From positions 20,186,001-20,250,000 of the forward strand of contig JAWZYU010000004.1 of NCBI GenBank assembly GCA_038380435.1: a stretch of DNA of 64,000 bases, written 5' to 3'. This DNA is from Ryuthela nishihirai (lineage: Eukaryota > Arthropoda > Arachnida > Araneae > Heptathelidae). The translations under genes and the position numbers were made by a program. The notes beneath the pieces are model-generated. The model saw nothing but the letters and a program-made list of their open reading frames with translations, ran no database searches and was not told the origin of the DNA. Position 1 is the stretch's first letter. Every line of letters starts with the position of its first letter. Of this stretch, positions 45,070 to 56,380 are shown piece by piece.

Positions 45070-46309
45070 GCAGGAATGTCTTTAATCAATACCCTACTAG
45101 TCCTAATATAAAGCATTACACAGAGCTTAATAAAAGTGTAAAGGATCAGTTAGCTGCTGATAAGAATCTTTGGCTTGATGGCTTGGCTGGCAAAGCCTAG
45201 GAAGCAGTTAGACAGCACAACAGCAGAGAGCTGTAGCAGATAGTTAATGTTTTGTGTGGTAGAAAACGAACAGGTATACAAGGATTGAAGGATAAACAAG
45301 GTAAGGTAATAGAAGATGAGGATTCTCTCATGGCCAAGTGGGCTGAGTATTTTAGTGATGTTCTAAACAATGCGGTTAGTTCTATCCCCATTGTTTGCAA
45401 TGATGATAGATGCATTGTGGCTTTAATGTTGGCCCTATAACACAGTCTGAAGTTATTTTGGCTATTTCTAAACTTAAACTTCATAAATCCCCAGAGGTAG
45501 ACGAAATTACTACTGAAATGCTTAGAGATGGAAATGTTTCGGTTACCACATGGATGACTGAAATATTTAATATATTTATTATAAAGGCATTGTTTCTAAG
45601 AATTTTACCAGAGCTATTATTATCCCTATTTTTTTTTAAAAAACGTGATCACAGTTCTTGTGATAACTATAGGAGATGTCAGCCTACTTTCTGTTCCGGG
45701 TAAAGTTCTTTACATTATGGTGCTTAATAGAATTAAGAATCTGTTTGACGGGCAATTGGGTGATGAACAGTGTGGATTCAGAAGTGGTAGGTGGTATGTC
45801 GATCTGAATTTTTACTTAAGCAGATCCTTGAGAAACGTTTAGAGTTTCAGAAACCTGTGGTTACTAGCTTTGTTGATTTCAAAAAGGTTTTTGAATCTGT
45901 TGATCGTAATAATTTGTGTTTGATTGTGAGATCGTTGGCATACCAGACAAGCTAGTTAACATAATGAGAGTTCAATATACACACTGGTCATGTGTGAGAG
46001 TTGGTAAGGCTTGTAGCAATTGGTTTAGCATTGCTTCTGGTTTTCAACAAGGGTGCATTTTGTTTCCTTTTCTTTTTAGTTTGATTATTGATTATGTTAT
46101 GCGAAATTAACTGCTAGGGAAAGATTTTGGTCTCAAATAGTCTGGAGAAGTGACAATTTCTGATTTGGATAATGCTGATGATTTAGCCCTTTTGGCAAAT
46201 GATGTTGATGAGATGAACACTTTCACTAGGGCTGTTGATGAGAACGATTAATAGAGTTGGTTTGGTGATAAACAGAGATAAAACTAAAGTGATTAAAATT
46301 GGTCAGGCG
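45070..46309 (+). mobile_element. Internal fragment of a second RTE-like LINE copy
   Basis: It corresponds to about 8150-9424 of the first copy, truncated on both sides. It carries reverse transcriptase motifs in broken frames: FVDFKKVFESVDR, GCILFPFLFSLIIDYVM, and DNADDLALLAND in place of YADD. Stops and indels abound (TAG at 45198, loss of frame near 45415 and 45830). It retains sense codons where the first copy has stops at 8248, 8629 and 9040, showing that those stops arose in the first copy. Confidence 0.85.
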
Positions 46310-47030
46310 GTCCCCCCCCCCGACTATTGGAGTCATATTTGAGGTAGCTCATGACATTGGAGACTTTAATTTCAGATACGATTCGTTAACTCGAACACCG
46401 CTAAAATCCGCCGCTCCTCTTATATCAAGGGGGAATAGTGGAGGCAAAATTCGAAATAGTTTACGACGGTCATTATATGAGCTTTCATTTGACAACTAAC
46501 TCGCAAATGTAGGCCCTCGCTTTCGGAAGATATAGTAGAATGACTTTGAAATTTCCGGTTTTTGTAGGGGGGGAGAAAGCATGTTTTTTTAATAATCTAT
46601 GACATTCCACGCGTCACAAGCTTTCATTTGACGCATAGTTTGTTACTTTCTACACTCTCATTCAGGGGATATAGGGGAACATCATTTTCATATTCCGCAC
46701 TTTTTTAGGGGGGAAGAAAGCATGAGGGTGTTAATTTTTCGTAGACTCTGACATTCCCCGCGTCAGAAGTTTCCATTTGACATATAACGTCTTACTTTCG
46801 CTTTCTGGGGATATAGCGGAACAATAATTTTCATATTTCTCCTTTTTTTTTTAGCGGACAAAAAAGCATGGGGGGTCAGTTTTTTACAGTCTATGATACT
46901 CCCGCGCCACAAGCTTTCATTTGACACATAAACCATTAAGTTTCTCCATCTCGTTCGAAACATATGGTGGAACAACTGTTTTGACAGATCACAAACTGAC
47001 AAACGGACAAACGGACACACCAACAAATGC
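46310..47030. repeat. Degenerate tandem repeat, unit about 130-150 bp
   Basis: Blocks recur in the same order: GGGGGAGAAAGCATG, a T-run, TCTATGACATTCC, CGCGTCACAAGCTTTCATTTG, CTTACTTTC, GGGGATATAG, GGAACA, TTTTCATATT. About four units are present. It abuts the truncated end of the LINE fragment directly and ends in an ACAAACGGAC microsatellite at 46995-47020. Confidence 0.75.
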
Positions 47031-47908
47031 CAAAGCCAAAAGCAATAGGAAGATAGTAAAAATAACTGCACACGTCCATTGAACTATTCTTCATTCTTAG
47101 TTTCATATTGCATCGGAAATTTCCAGGATGCTGAGAAACAAACAGAAAATCAAATGATTTCGCTCAGATGGGCTAGATGTCTCAACGTCATTGCTTCGCG
47201 GAAAGATGAAGGATGTACCAATATCCCTTCGTTCCATAAATCCTTTGTCCTTTTAAAGCCTCCAGACCTGACCAATGTCAGGGAACACTTTTCTCTCAGA
47301 CATTTCCATCTCTAAGTCATTCTCCGATCGAATGTGCGTTTCCCTTTGCGACTTACCGCAGATAGGTGCGCGAACCCTCGGCACAGTTATCGAGTGTAAT
47401 CGGTCGAATTAAGTTCCTGCTTAATCTCATCATCTCAGAGGCGAAGTCATTTCCATCGAATTACGGACCTCGAGGTTTTCCACCGTACCGGACATTGGGA
47501 TTTCCTCCAAACAAAGCGTTAAAACTAATGAAGTGTTGTTCGACCATTTTTCCCTATAAATCGCGAACGTTGCTCGAAGGTGATCTGAGTTTCGATTTCA
47601 GTTCAATCCACAAAGGATGTTCGGAAAACGCACAGAAAGGAAGCAATTTCCGAAAAGATACGATACTTAATGAGGCATTACCTGGGATATTTTTTATTTT
47701 ATATTTTATTCGCAGTGTGTATCTATGGATGCTGAAGTTCTAAGGATTATTATTTCCATTTGAACAGTCCATCAAAAAAGGCTCCATCATATTTTCTTCT
47801 TCATGTTACGATACAAGGGGACGTATAAATCACCTTCACTAAACGCTATACAAGACTACCTGATTTTGCGAAATGAAAAAAAAAAGGTCCAATAACAGCT
47901 AACAGTAA
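47031..47908. other. Noncoding DNA
   Basis: Plus-strand open frames at 47079-47315 and 47366-47743 have no motif, signal peptide or splice support. I see no defensible gene. Confidence 0.4.
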
Positions 47909-48252
47909 TGGTTGGGCGTGATTGTTTCACCTATGAGCGGCACTTTTTTGCACACAATGGGCTAAATGGCCAGGTCACAAGGATCCCGAGTGCTCAGAGA
48001 AGATTAGGGGGATGGGGCCCACTAGAAAACTGTTGGGAGACAGACGGTAGACTCCCGTCAAGGCCATACATCGTGTTCCTTTAAGTATACAGGGTATGGC
48101 TCTACCGCACACGGAGTCACGGCTAAACGTCCCATTCGACGAAAGGAGGCATTTCAAGCCCATCGGTGTCCCCTACTGATAAAGAGCAGGGCGGGGTGTT
48201 TTGTGAAGATAAATCTCAACGCTGGTCCACCCGGGACTCGAACATGGGTCCT
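47909..48252 (-). mobile_element. Major SINE, head-truncated copy
   Basis: Minus strand, tail to B box (GGTTGGGCGTGATTGTTTCACC to GGACTCGAACATGGG). The head beyond the B box is lost. Moderately diverged. Confidence 0.85.
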
Positions 48253-49289
48253 ATCCACAGTTCTACGGAGTAATGAGCCAAAAATGAAATTTCATTAAGT
48301 GTAGCAAATATAATGCAGCGACGTTCAAAGGATGAACGTCATGTTGTTCTGTCAGTGATTGTCTTGGATCATTAAGTTTGTAAGTTCTCACATCGGAAGT
48401 TCAGATGCCTTTTAATCTTTGTCGGAGATGGATTTAGGAGGATGGGTTGCATTACTACAAAAGCATTACAAAGTTATAATAAGCCCACATATTCCAAATA
48501 AAATGAAGTAATTTGTTTAGAAAAATCCACTTGAAAGGGAAAAAACACATCCTGTTTGATGATAAAATATTAAAATACGAATATAATTATATATACAAAT
48601 TATATTACAAAAAGTAAGCGGACACTTCCATGTTATGTGAATGGAAAACCATATTCAGAGATTATTAACTTTAAAAATAAGTTTCTTACGAAAAGATGTT
48701 AGTGCAGACGAATTACATATCTCACTCAAATATTTCTATTTTTCTGCAATATTCGTTTAATATTTAAAAAATTTTGCAAGCTGAAACATTTAACTGTAAC
48801 TTTTCTTACATATAATCGCATAAGTGCTGAGTGAACTCGAATTAATCGCTTCACCATTTACACATGTGCACGAATATTTATATTTTTTTCATTTTTTCCT
48901 TCGTTTTTCCGTTTTGAACACATCTGTTCGAAAAAACAGAACACGAATAAAAAAAGAGTAGAAGAAACATTCTTTCATTCATTAAAGGATTAGATGAATC
49001 GATATTTTGAAAACTGTCTTGCAATCCAAATCTCTGTTCATTTAGTGTTTTCTTGTTATTCATCCTACTTCTAAATCGTTTGAGTGAAAATGACGTTTTC
49101 GTGACGGTGAAAATAATTCAATAAATAACTTTCCTTTTCTTATCTCGAGGCGCAAGAGGAAAAGTGAGTTCAAAATGACACAGGCAAGGTATTGAAACTA
49201 ATTTCTATATCAATTAATTAGCTGCGAACATTTCTCGTCATAAAACCAGCGTTATTACTTTTCTGTTAAGCGTTTTACAGCACACTGTG
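48253..49289. other. AT-rich noncoding DNA
   Basis: No gene or recognised repeat is visible. Confidence 0.5.
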
Positions 49290-49666
49290 GGGCGGGGGTG
49301 GCTCAGTCTGTAGCGCGCCAGGCTCGTAATCTAGTTTCCAGGTTCGGGTCCTAGCTGGGTTAGCGTTGAAATTTATCTCCGCAAAATTCCATGCCCTGCC
49401 ACAGTTAGTAGGGGGACACCGATGGGCTTTGAAAGGCTGCCGTCCTTCGTATGGGACGTTAAGCCATGGTCCCGTCTGCGGGAGAGCCATACCCTGTGAA
49501 CGTTAAAGAAAACGCTGGATGGCCTTGACGGGAGGCTACCATCTGTCTCCCAGCAGCTGTTCCAGTGGCTCCCCCGACCTTCTCTGAGCCTTCGGGGTCC
49601 CTGTGACCTGGTCATTTAGCCCATGGGGTGCAAAGCAATTGCCGCTCAGAGGTAAAACAACCCAAT
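49290..49666 (+). mobile_element. Major SINE beside the Maverick
   Basis: The target duplication is AGCACACTGTG at 49279-49289 and AGCACACGGTG at 49667-49677, one mismatch. The head reads GGGCGGGGGTGGCTCAGTC. It lies about 110 bases outside the inferred left end of the Maverick. Confidence 0.9.
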
Positions 49667-50029
49667 AGCACACGGTGAGAAAATTCTAGAAAATTCTCGA
49701 AATGTGTTTCTAATAAACACATTTCGATACAATAGATGGCTAAATTATGGTATAATGATGAGATGAATTAAATATTTCAGTAGTAGCATAAATGACAGTT
49801 CTGGCACAGTAAAAGGGGCTCGAGAATTCTATGAAAATCCATAGGAAAAGTTATGGGGGAAGAGGGAAAAAGTACGTTTCTTGTGGTTTTTGTGAAAGTA
49901 TGTGTGAAAATTAGAAAAAAACCGAGGTGTTTTTTAGCATGTGAAAAACTAATTTAAGATGAATTAAGTTGAAATGAGGTCTGTGTGTATGAGATAAAGA
50001 AAATGATGTGTTTTGTTAAAGTTGGCTGG

Positions 50030-50425
50030 ATGGAGAAAGTCACAGACTTGGTGGCTGGTTGGACAGACTCATTGGATGGTAGGGTGGACAGAGTCATTGG
50101 TTGTCTGGACAGATTTGCTGGTTGGCTGGACAGATTCTCTGGCTGGGTGTGTGTGTATGAGATAAAAGAAAAATGATGTTTTGTTAAGTTGGGTGGATGG
50201 ACAAACTCGCTGGGTGGTTGGATAGACTGGCTGGCTGGCTGGACAGACTCACTGGCTGGCTGGGTGGACAGAGTCATTGGTTGTCTGGACAGACTCGCTG
50301 GCTGGCTGGAGAGATTTGCTGGTTGGTTGGCTGGAAAGACACGCTGGCTGGCTGGCTGGATGGGCAGACTCACTGGTTGGATGGGTAGACTTGTTGGCTG
50401 GCTGGACAGATTTGCTGGCTGAGTA
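50030..50425. repeat. GGCTGG-type minisatellite in the left terminus
   Basis: Imperfect units of GGCTGGCTGGACAGACTCGCT and GGGTGGACAGAGTCATTGGT repeat across the interval, interrupted at 50145-50195 by a copy of flanking AT-rich text. They open long chance frames rich in Trp and Gly, which are not genes. Confidence 0.85.
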
Positions 50426-51119
50426 GTAGCATAAATGACAGTTCTGGCACAATGTTAAAGTATAGGGAATCCCATGTTAACCTATGGGAGACTTTTTTAA
50501 AGATGAGGTTTAAACTCAATTCTTCTGGTTTTTTTGTGAGAGAATGTGTGAAAATTGTAAAATAACGAGGGGTTTTTTTATAGCATGTGAAAAAGTAAAT
50601 TTAAATTTTATTTTTAAAGATGAGGTTTAAAGCAATTTGTGAAATAGTTTAAATGAATTAGGTTGAAATGAGAGTAGTGTGTATATGAGAAAAAATGATG
50701 TGTTTTGTTCAGTTATCGTACATCTCAATGGATTATTCGGTTGTAAAAGCCATGTAAATCGGTGTTAGTTGTGGTTTTTTTCTGAAAATATTTGTGAAAA
50801 TCAGAAAAAACCGAGGTGTTTCGTGTGAGAAAAAGTAATTTAAACTTTTTGGGGCAGACGAGATTTAAAGTAATTTGTTTAAATAATTTTCAGAAAAATG
50901 AGGTGTGTGTGAAAGAGATCAAAAAAATGATCTGGTTTGTTGAGTTATCATACACTTCACTGGATTATTCGATTGTAAAAAGCCAGTTCGACAGGTTAAT
51001 TCTTTGCAATTTACAAAAGTTGAAATAACTTTTGATCTAATTATGCTGCAGAGCTCATTCTGGTGTTGTTCAATAATACTATGCAGACACTATTTTTCGA
51101 ACTGATCAGAATCGGGTTC

Positions 51120-52020
51120 GGACCACTTACTTAGCCGAGGAAGTGGGTCGAACCCTCTTAAATTTATGATCTCATAACTTGTCTTGTAATCAAGCTACAG
51201 ATTTGAAACTAATATTATTGGATTTCATTCGGGGTGTACTACACTTTGAACATGTGGGTATTGGTCTCGACCCAGTTAATTAAGGTCTTCTGGGTTGAAA
51301 ACCTTTTGCCTACCACACATTGCTGATTCTCATTTAAGATTTGCAAACATTTTCGGTTTTTTCATCAATATCAGGTTCTAGTACTGGAACTCATTTCGTT
51401 AATTCAACTGGAAACGGTGTTGGACCCGTTTCCTAGCCTAGAAAATGGGTCGAACCCTCTTATATTTCCATCCTTATAACTCTGCTTCTAATTAAGCCAC
51501 ACATCTCAAACTAATGTCTTTAGATTACATTCGGGAAGCACTATACGTTTAACGTATTGGAAGCGGTCTCGACCTCTTAGTTTTTGTTTTCTGGGTTCGA
51601 AACTTTAACATTTTGTCGAATTATAACGACCATTCTAATTGTGCTAGGATCTTGGTTTCAATTGTAATAGATGGGGTTTATCAAGTTCTATAATCTGACG
51701 AAAGAATAATCGGTCTGAAACAGTTTTCTAGCCGACAAAGTGGGGTCGAACCCCTCTTAATTTTGCGGCTTCATGACTCTGCTTCTAATAGAGCTACAGA
51801 ATTCAAACTAATATCATTGTGTTTCATTCGGCAAATACTATAGGTTTTTTTTGTATTGGAAGCGGTCTCGACCCCTTATATTAAGGTTTGCAGGTTCGAT
51901 ACTTTTAGATTTTGTGTTACAATAACTTTTGTTCTAATCGAGCTAGAAGCTTGGTTTTAACATTGATAGTTATGATTTATCAAGTTCTCTAATCTGACAA
52001 AAAATAATTAGTGTTGACCG
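51120..52020. repeat. Three tandem subrepeats of about 300 bp in the terminus
   Basis: Units begin near 51120, 51421 and 51721. Each contains, in order, a GGGTCGAACCC block, CTTCTAAT, ACTAATAT, CATTCGG, a GGAAGCGGTCTCGACC-like block and GGGTTCGAAAC or AGGTTCGATAC. They are mirrored in the right terminus at 61650-62560. Confidence 0.8.
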
Positions 52021-52385
52021 ATAAAAAAAAAAGATATATATATTTGACTTTAGCTAGATAAACTGTTCGGATATTTAATCCTTTGTCGCTTGTACACAGT
52101 TGTTCTAAACAGTTTATTACCTTAATTTTATCACAAAGGGTTTCAGAACATAGGGATTCTAATTTAAGTGGGCTCAACACAATTTCTGTGAAATCCTATG
52201 TCTCCTCTTCTAACTGAGAGAGATAATAAACATTGTAATTCTTTAGAAATGCTAATAATCAAATTGGTACAGTTTTCAAGATGTTTTATTAATACTTTTT
52301 TTTTGGTTTCAGTTTAAAGTTTGTAAATGGTATTGCCTGCTTTACCATACACATCTGAGATTCTATAATTTCCAAAAGCATAAGT

Positions 52386-52925
52386 TTAAATTCTATTCAT
52401 ATGTCGTTTCGCGTATTCTTGCGATAAAGCAATTTTTTTAATTTGGTATAGGTGTATATCATGTTGTTCCGATCGAAATTCCGTTTGTTGCGTGTATACG
52501 ATTTTTCCATCAAATAGACATTCCCGATAATCTTTGTGACTAAATTCATTTGTAACTCCGTTAGCTGCTTTTTTGGGAATTGGAGAATCTATAGAATGCA
52601 ATTTTGGACGTAACGCAAAAATCTTTGATTGGAAGACCTTTTTATTCGTCTTTAAATTTTCCTGGAACCATTTTATTTGATTCACTGTATAATGCATGGT
52701 TTGTGGGGTAATTTGAAAAATCAAAGTACTCTGAGTTAAATTTCTCGTATTTGTCATCTGTCTGGATATCGACAAAGAAGGAATCAGTATCGGTAAATAA
52801 CAATTCATCATTAAATTTTGGTTTCAGAAAATTGTAGAAGAAATTATTCATGTGTAATTTACTGAACTCCAAAATCGTTACACCAATGTAATATGGTTTA
52901 TCTAATATAATATTTTCTTTTTCAT
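52386..52925 (-). pseudogene. 3' fragment of the Maverick DNA polymerase inside the left terminus
   Basis: On the minus strand it repeats the C-terminal part of the polymerase on the right side: KLHMNNFFYNFLKPKFN, the catalytic LLFTDTDSF (motif C) and later GVTNEFSHKDYRECLFDGK. It retains about 40 bases after EYFD that the right copy has lost, but has its own frame break near 52640. The fragment has no start and no exonuclease, so it cannot make a polymerase. Confidence 0.8.
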
Positions 52926-52954
52926 GAATATCTAGTTCTTTTTATCCAACAACT

Positions 52955-53115
52955 AAAAGTTTTCCCTCTAGTGGTTGCAAAGTTGCTTTTCGTTCTGAGA
53001 CAATTACGTAATATACGTGGTAAAATTCGTTTGGCGGTCTATTTAGTTTAAATCGTATTTCGATGTCAGCAGTTGCTGATAATTCATATAGACGTGATTC
53101 GTATTTGCTGACATC
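52955..53115 (-). pseudogene. Unassigned Maverick ORF fragment
   Basis: A short minus-strand frame ends KLLVVG-stop and contains SATADIEIRFKLNRPP and YYVIVSERKATLQP. The alternating hydrophobic pattern suggests beta strands and could be the last part of a structural protein, but I cannot name it. It is fused directly to the end of the duplicated polymerase fragment, marking a rearrangement breakpoint near 52925-52950. Confidence 0.35.
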
Positions 53116-53199
53116 GAAGTGGAATATCGGATACAGTTTCATAAAAAACCTATTAAAAAACCTATTAAAAAACCTATTATAAAGTTTAAAATACCTATT

Positions 53200-53931
53200 A
53201 AAAAGAAAACTGGTAGCGAGATTAAAAATTTCTACAAATGCTTTGGTAAACAACGTAAGCCATCCAAGTTACAAATGGATAAGGGAACTGAGTTTATCAA
53301 TAAAGAAACTCAAGCATTGTTTAACCAACGAGGTGTCCATTGGTTTGTCACAGAAAATGAGACTAAAGCTGAAATTGTGGAACAATTTAATAGGACTCTA
53401 AAGACAAAAATGGAAATATTTCACTGCTAATAACACTAGAAAATGGATCGATGTCCTACCAAAACTCGTTAAGAATTACAATACTTCTTATCATAGATCA
53501 ATAAGAATGACCCCAAAAGAGGCAAGCTTGCAGAAAAACAAAGATATTGTGTATTTTAATCTGTTTGATAAAAGAATTAAATCTATTACAGCACCAAAAT
53601 TTAAAATTGGCGACAGAGTGAGAATCGCCAAGTACAAGACACCGTTTAAAAAGGTTATCTGCCCAATTTTAGGCAAGAGATTTTTGAAATTGCTCAAGTT
53701 ATTAATACAGATCCCATAATCTATGAGATCAAGGATCTGAAAGGAGAACCAATCATTGGTAGTTTTTACACCCAAGAAATGGTGAAATACGAAAAGCAAG
53801 ATGACATTTATAAAGTTGAAACCATTCTGAAAACTAGAGTGAAGAATAATACAGAAGAGTATTATGTTAAATGGTTTGGTTATAATAATATATTTAATTC
53901 CTGGGTCAAAGAAGACGATCTTTTTAAATAA
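53200..53931 (+). pseudogene. Maverick integrase with chromodomain, N-terminally truncated
   Basis: The frame shows the later part of a retroviral-type (rve) integrase: KLQMDKGTEFINKETQ (second catalytic Asp) and AEIVEQFNRTLK (catalytic Glu). A C-terminal chromodomain ends the protein (TILKTRVKNNTEEYYVKWFG, then SWVKEDDLF) with TAA at 53929-53931. The zinc-binding part and the first catalytic Asp are missing, replaced by a Lys-Pro repeat at 53131-53213. Two single-base shifts, near 53415 and 53665, break the frame. In an intact Maverick the enzyme joins element ends to host DNA, and the chromodomain may guide it to marked histones. This copy is inactive. Confidence 0.8.
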
Positions 53932-53936
53932 AGCAA

Positions 53937-54610
53937 ATGGAGATTCATAATTTTGACTTTGAAGAAGATGAGAAATTCTTGAACAGAAACGTATTAGCAC
54001 CTCTCTGGCCTTTTAGACTTTTAATCTGTGGTCCATCGGGATCAGGGAAGACGAACCTTTCGTTGAACTTAATATTTAAACATCTCTACTATAATAAAAT
54101 CTTTTTATATGCCAAAGATTTAACCGAGCCGAAATATCAGTTTATGCAAGAAATATTCGACGATTTGCACCAAATTTTGGAGAAAACATTTAGCGAAAAA
54201 ACTCAATTGCAACTTTCTCTTCCAGTAAAGAAGATATCGTCAAGGTCAACGAAGTGGATCCCGACATGCAAAATTTAATTGTTTTCGACGATTTCGTAAC
54301 GGAAAAAGATCAAAAACTCATCGAAGAATTATTCGTCAGAGGAAGGAAAAAGAACATATCATTGATTTGCCTGACACAGAGTTATTTTTCGACTCCGAAA
54401 GACATTCGACTACAGTGTAATTATTTTATATTCTTTAATATGCAGAACAAGAGAGAAATATTGCAGATACAAATGGATCATGCAACAGAAATCAGGAAAG
54501 ATATTTTTATGCAGTTTTATGCATATGCAGTTTCAAAACCACACGATTTCTTATTAATCGATAAAAAAAACCAAGCACATGCCTCTCAAGTACAGAAAAA
54601 ACTTTGGTAA
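53937..54610 (+). pseudogene. Maverick packaging ATPase (FtsK/HerA superfamily), one frameshift
   Basis: Starting at ATG 53937, five bases after the integrase stop, the frame has a Walker A loop LICGPSGSGKTNL. After a one-base loss in an A run near 54195-54200 the neighbouring frame continues with Walker B LIVFDDFVTEKDQ, RGRKKNISLICLTQSYF (arginine-finger and sensor-like region) and ends at TAA 54608-54610. The total of about 225 codons is normal for Polinton ATPases of the A32/FtsK-HerA group, which in related viruses pump genome DNA into capsids. Only the single shift prevents a full product. Confidence 0.85.
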
Positions 54611-54616
54611 ATAAAG

Positions 54617-55658
54617 ATGAATTACTTGACAAAGTTTGGCGTCATCAGCTCTGAGTCCGGTTCCGAAAGAGGACCAGCGGTAATTCCAGGTGTCGGTTTT
54701 AAATTGACACACGATGGGGACTACGACATGAGTAATAAAAAATTGAGAAATGTAGCAAATCCCGAAGAGGGTTCGGACTCTGTGACAAAACAATATCTAA
54801 AACAAGAGTCTATAACACTGAATCACAAGGGAAATTACGACGCAAATATTAAAAGAATATCGAACGTAGGCAGACCTGTAGAAAATGGAGATGCCGCTAC
54901 CATTCAATACGTTAATAATGCTTCTTTAATTTTTCGGAACAATCGCTACGATGCGCGAAACAAACAAATAATCAATGTTACTGAACCGGATGCAGATTCT
55001 GGAGTAGTTACAAAACGATATCTGAAAAAAGAGCACTTTGCAATGGCGCTGATAATTACGATGCAAGCAATTAACGCATTAAAAATCTTGCAGAACCAAT
55101 CGATTCATCCAATGCCACTACGAAACACTACGTCGACAACTTGATCACTGTTCAAAATAGTCCAATGAATATATTGGTGAGAAATAAAGATGGACATGGT
55201 TTCAATGCAGAAAAAAATAAATCCTTGATATTGCCGATCCCGAGTCTGATTCTGCTGCTGTAACTAAGGGATATTTAGAAAAAAACGCATTAACTGGCAA
55301 GGATGTCTTTAATGCGAACAATAAGAGAATAGGAAATCTCGGGGAACCGAGGCATAACAGAAATGCGACAACAAAAAGTTATGTTGATGGCTTGACAAAG
55401 TTAGATCCTAACCCATCCAATGCTCTATTGAGAAATGAAAATGGACTTATTGCATCAAGCGGAAGCAGTTTCAATGGCGATGCAAATGGGAAACGAATTA
55501 CGAATGTTAGCACTCCAATTCTAAACAATGATGCTGCTATGAAACTACACGTTGATAGAAATACTGTAATTTGCCTTACCTATGGTGATAAAGAAATGAA
55601 AAAAGACATATTGCAGTCTCATCCAATTATACAGATAAACACAAAATTCGACTACTAA
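54617..55658 (+). pseudogene. Maverick fibre-like repeat protein, frameshifted
   Basis: After GPAVIPGVGFKLTHDGDYDM, a module of about 35 residues repeats: NKKLRNVANPEEGSDSVTKQ, IKRISNVGRPVENGDAATIQ, NKQIINVTEPDADSGVVTKR, NKRIGNLGEPRHNRNATTKS and GKRITNVSTPILNNDAAMKL. The pattern NKxIxNVxxPxxxxDAxTKxYV is the one seen in shaft modules of phage tail fibres, which form trimeric beta structures. Frames shift near 55050 and 55220. A fibre or receptor-binding role in the particle is inferred from the repeat type only. It follows the ATPase by six bases, suggesting a shared transcript. Confidence 0.65.
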
Positions 55659-55797
55659 CGCCACCTGTTTTCAAAGATAATTACCATCTATGCATTTCTA
55701 ATGGATATATAAGCAAGGTAATCTGCTGCACAACAAATCCCTCTTTTAGTATAAATTATAGTATCAACTTGGACGATCAAAAATTCATTGAAGTAGT

Positions 55798-56275
55798 ATG
55801 ACCACAACTTCAGCAGATGTTTTTTCTGTTACTCCAGTTGGGTTGGGTTGTTTCACCTCTGAGCGGCACTTTTTTGCACACCATGGGCTAAATGGCCAGG
55901 TCACATGGACCTGGAAGGCTCAGAGAAGGTTGGGGGAGGGGACCCACTGGAATAGCTGTTGGGAGACAGATGGTAGCCTCCCGTCAAGGCCATTCAGCGT
56001 ATTCTTTAACGTGCACAGGGTATGGCTATCCCGCACACGGGCCACGGCTTAGCGTTCCATCCGACGGACGGCGGCCTTTCCAAGCCCATCGGTGTCCCCT
56101 ACTGACCGTGGGTAGGGCGGGGAATTTTTTCGGAGATAAATCTCAACGCTCACCCAGCTAGGACTCGAACCTGGGAACTACAGATTACGAGCATGGCGCG
56201 CTACCGACTGAGCCACCGCCCGCCCCTGTTACTCCAGTAAACAAGAAATTTGACAGGGGCAGCAAGATTAGTGTT
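55798..56275 (+). pseudogene. Small Maverick ORF interrupted by a SINE
   Basis: An ATG at 55798 opens a short frame (TTTSADVFSVTPV) that is cut by the SINE at 55839. After the SINE and its target duplication the same frame continues for about a dozen codons to a stop near 56275. It is too short to assign. It could be a true small gene or a relic of a larger one. Confidence 0.3.
55839..56225 (-). mobile_element. Major SINE inserted in the Maverick
   Basis: A perfect 13-bp duplication CTGTTACTCCAGT lies at 55826-55838 and 56226-56238. It is nearly full length on the minus strand. It dates SINE activity after the Maverick arrived. Confidence 0.95.
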
Positions 56276-56380
56276 TAACTTGCTAGACACTTTCCTGATC
56301 CAAAAGAAAGAAGAAAAGTACCTGGAGGTCTTGTTTCAGACTTTCATCACTGGGTATGTCTTTATTGTATGTGAATAAAG

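Larger units (their letters stand above)
49779..52925. repeat. Left terminal inverted repeat of the Maverick
   Basis: It mirrors 60750-64000. From the outside in it holds a short unique end, a GGCTGGCTGGACAGA minisatellite (about 50030-50425), AT-rich text with TTTAAAGATGAGGTTTAAA repeats (50480-51100), three subrepeats of about 300 bp (51120-52020), and finally the 3' end of the polymerase gene on the minus strand. The stretch 50426-51100 has no gene. Confidence 0.85.

Noticed and set aside
47366..47743. 125-codon plus-strand open frame
   Set aside because: No domain, splice support or repeat match. Length is within chance for this stretch.
49500..49778. Extending the Maverick left end to the SINE at 49290
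   Set aside because: The SINE has its own target duplication with flanking host-like sequence. Nothing between 49678 and 49778 is mirrored in the visible right terminus.
50189..50422. Trp/Gly-rich proteins in the Maverick termini (also 63382-63868)
   Set aside because: They come from the GGCTGG minisatellites, open in several frames at once, and are mirrored in both termini.
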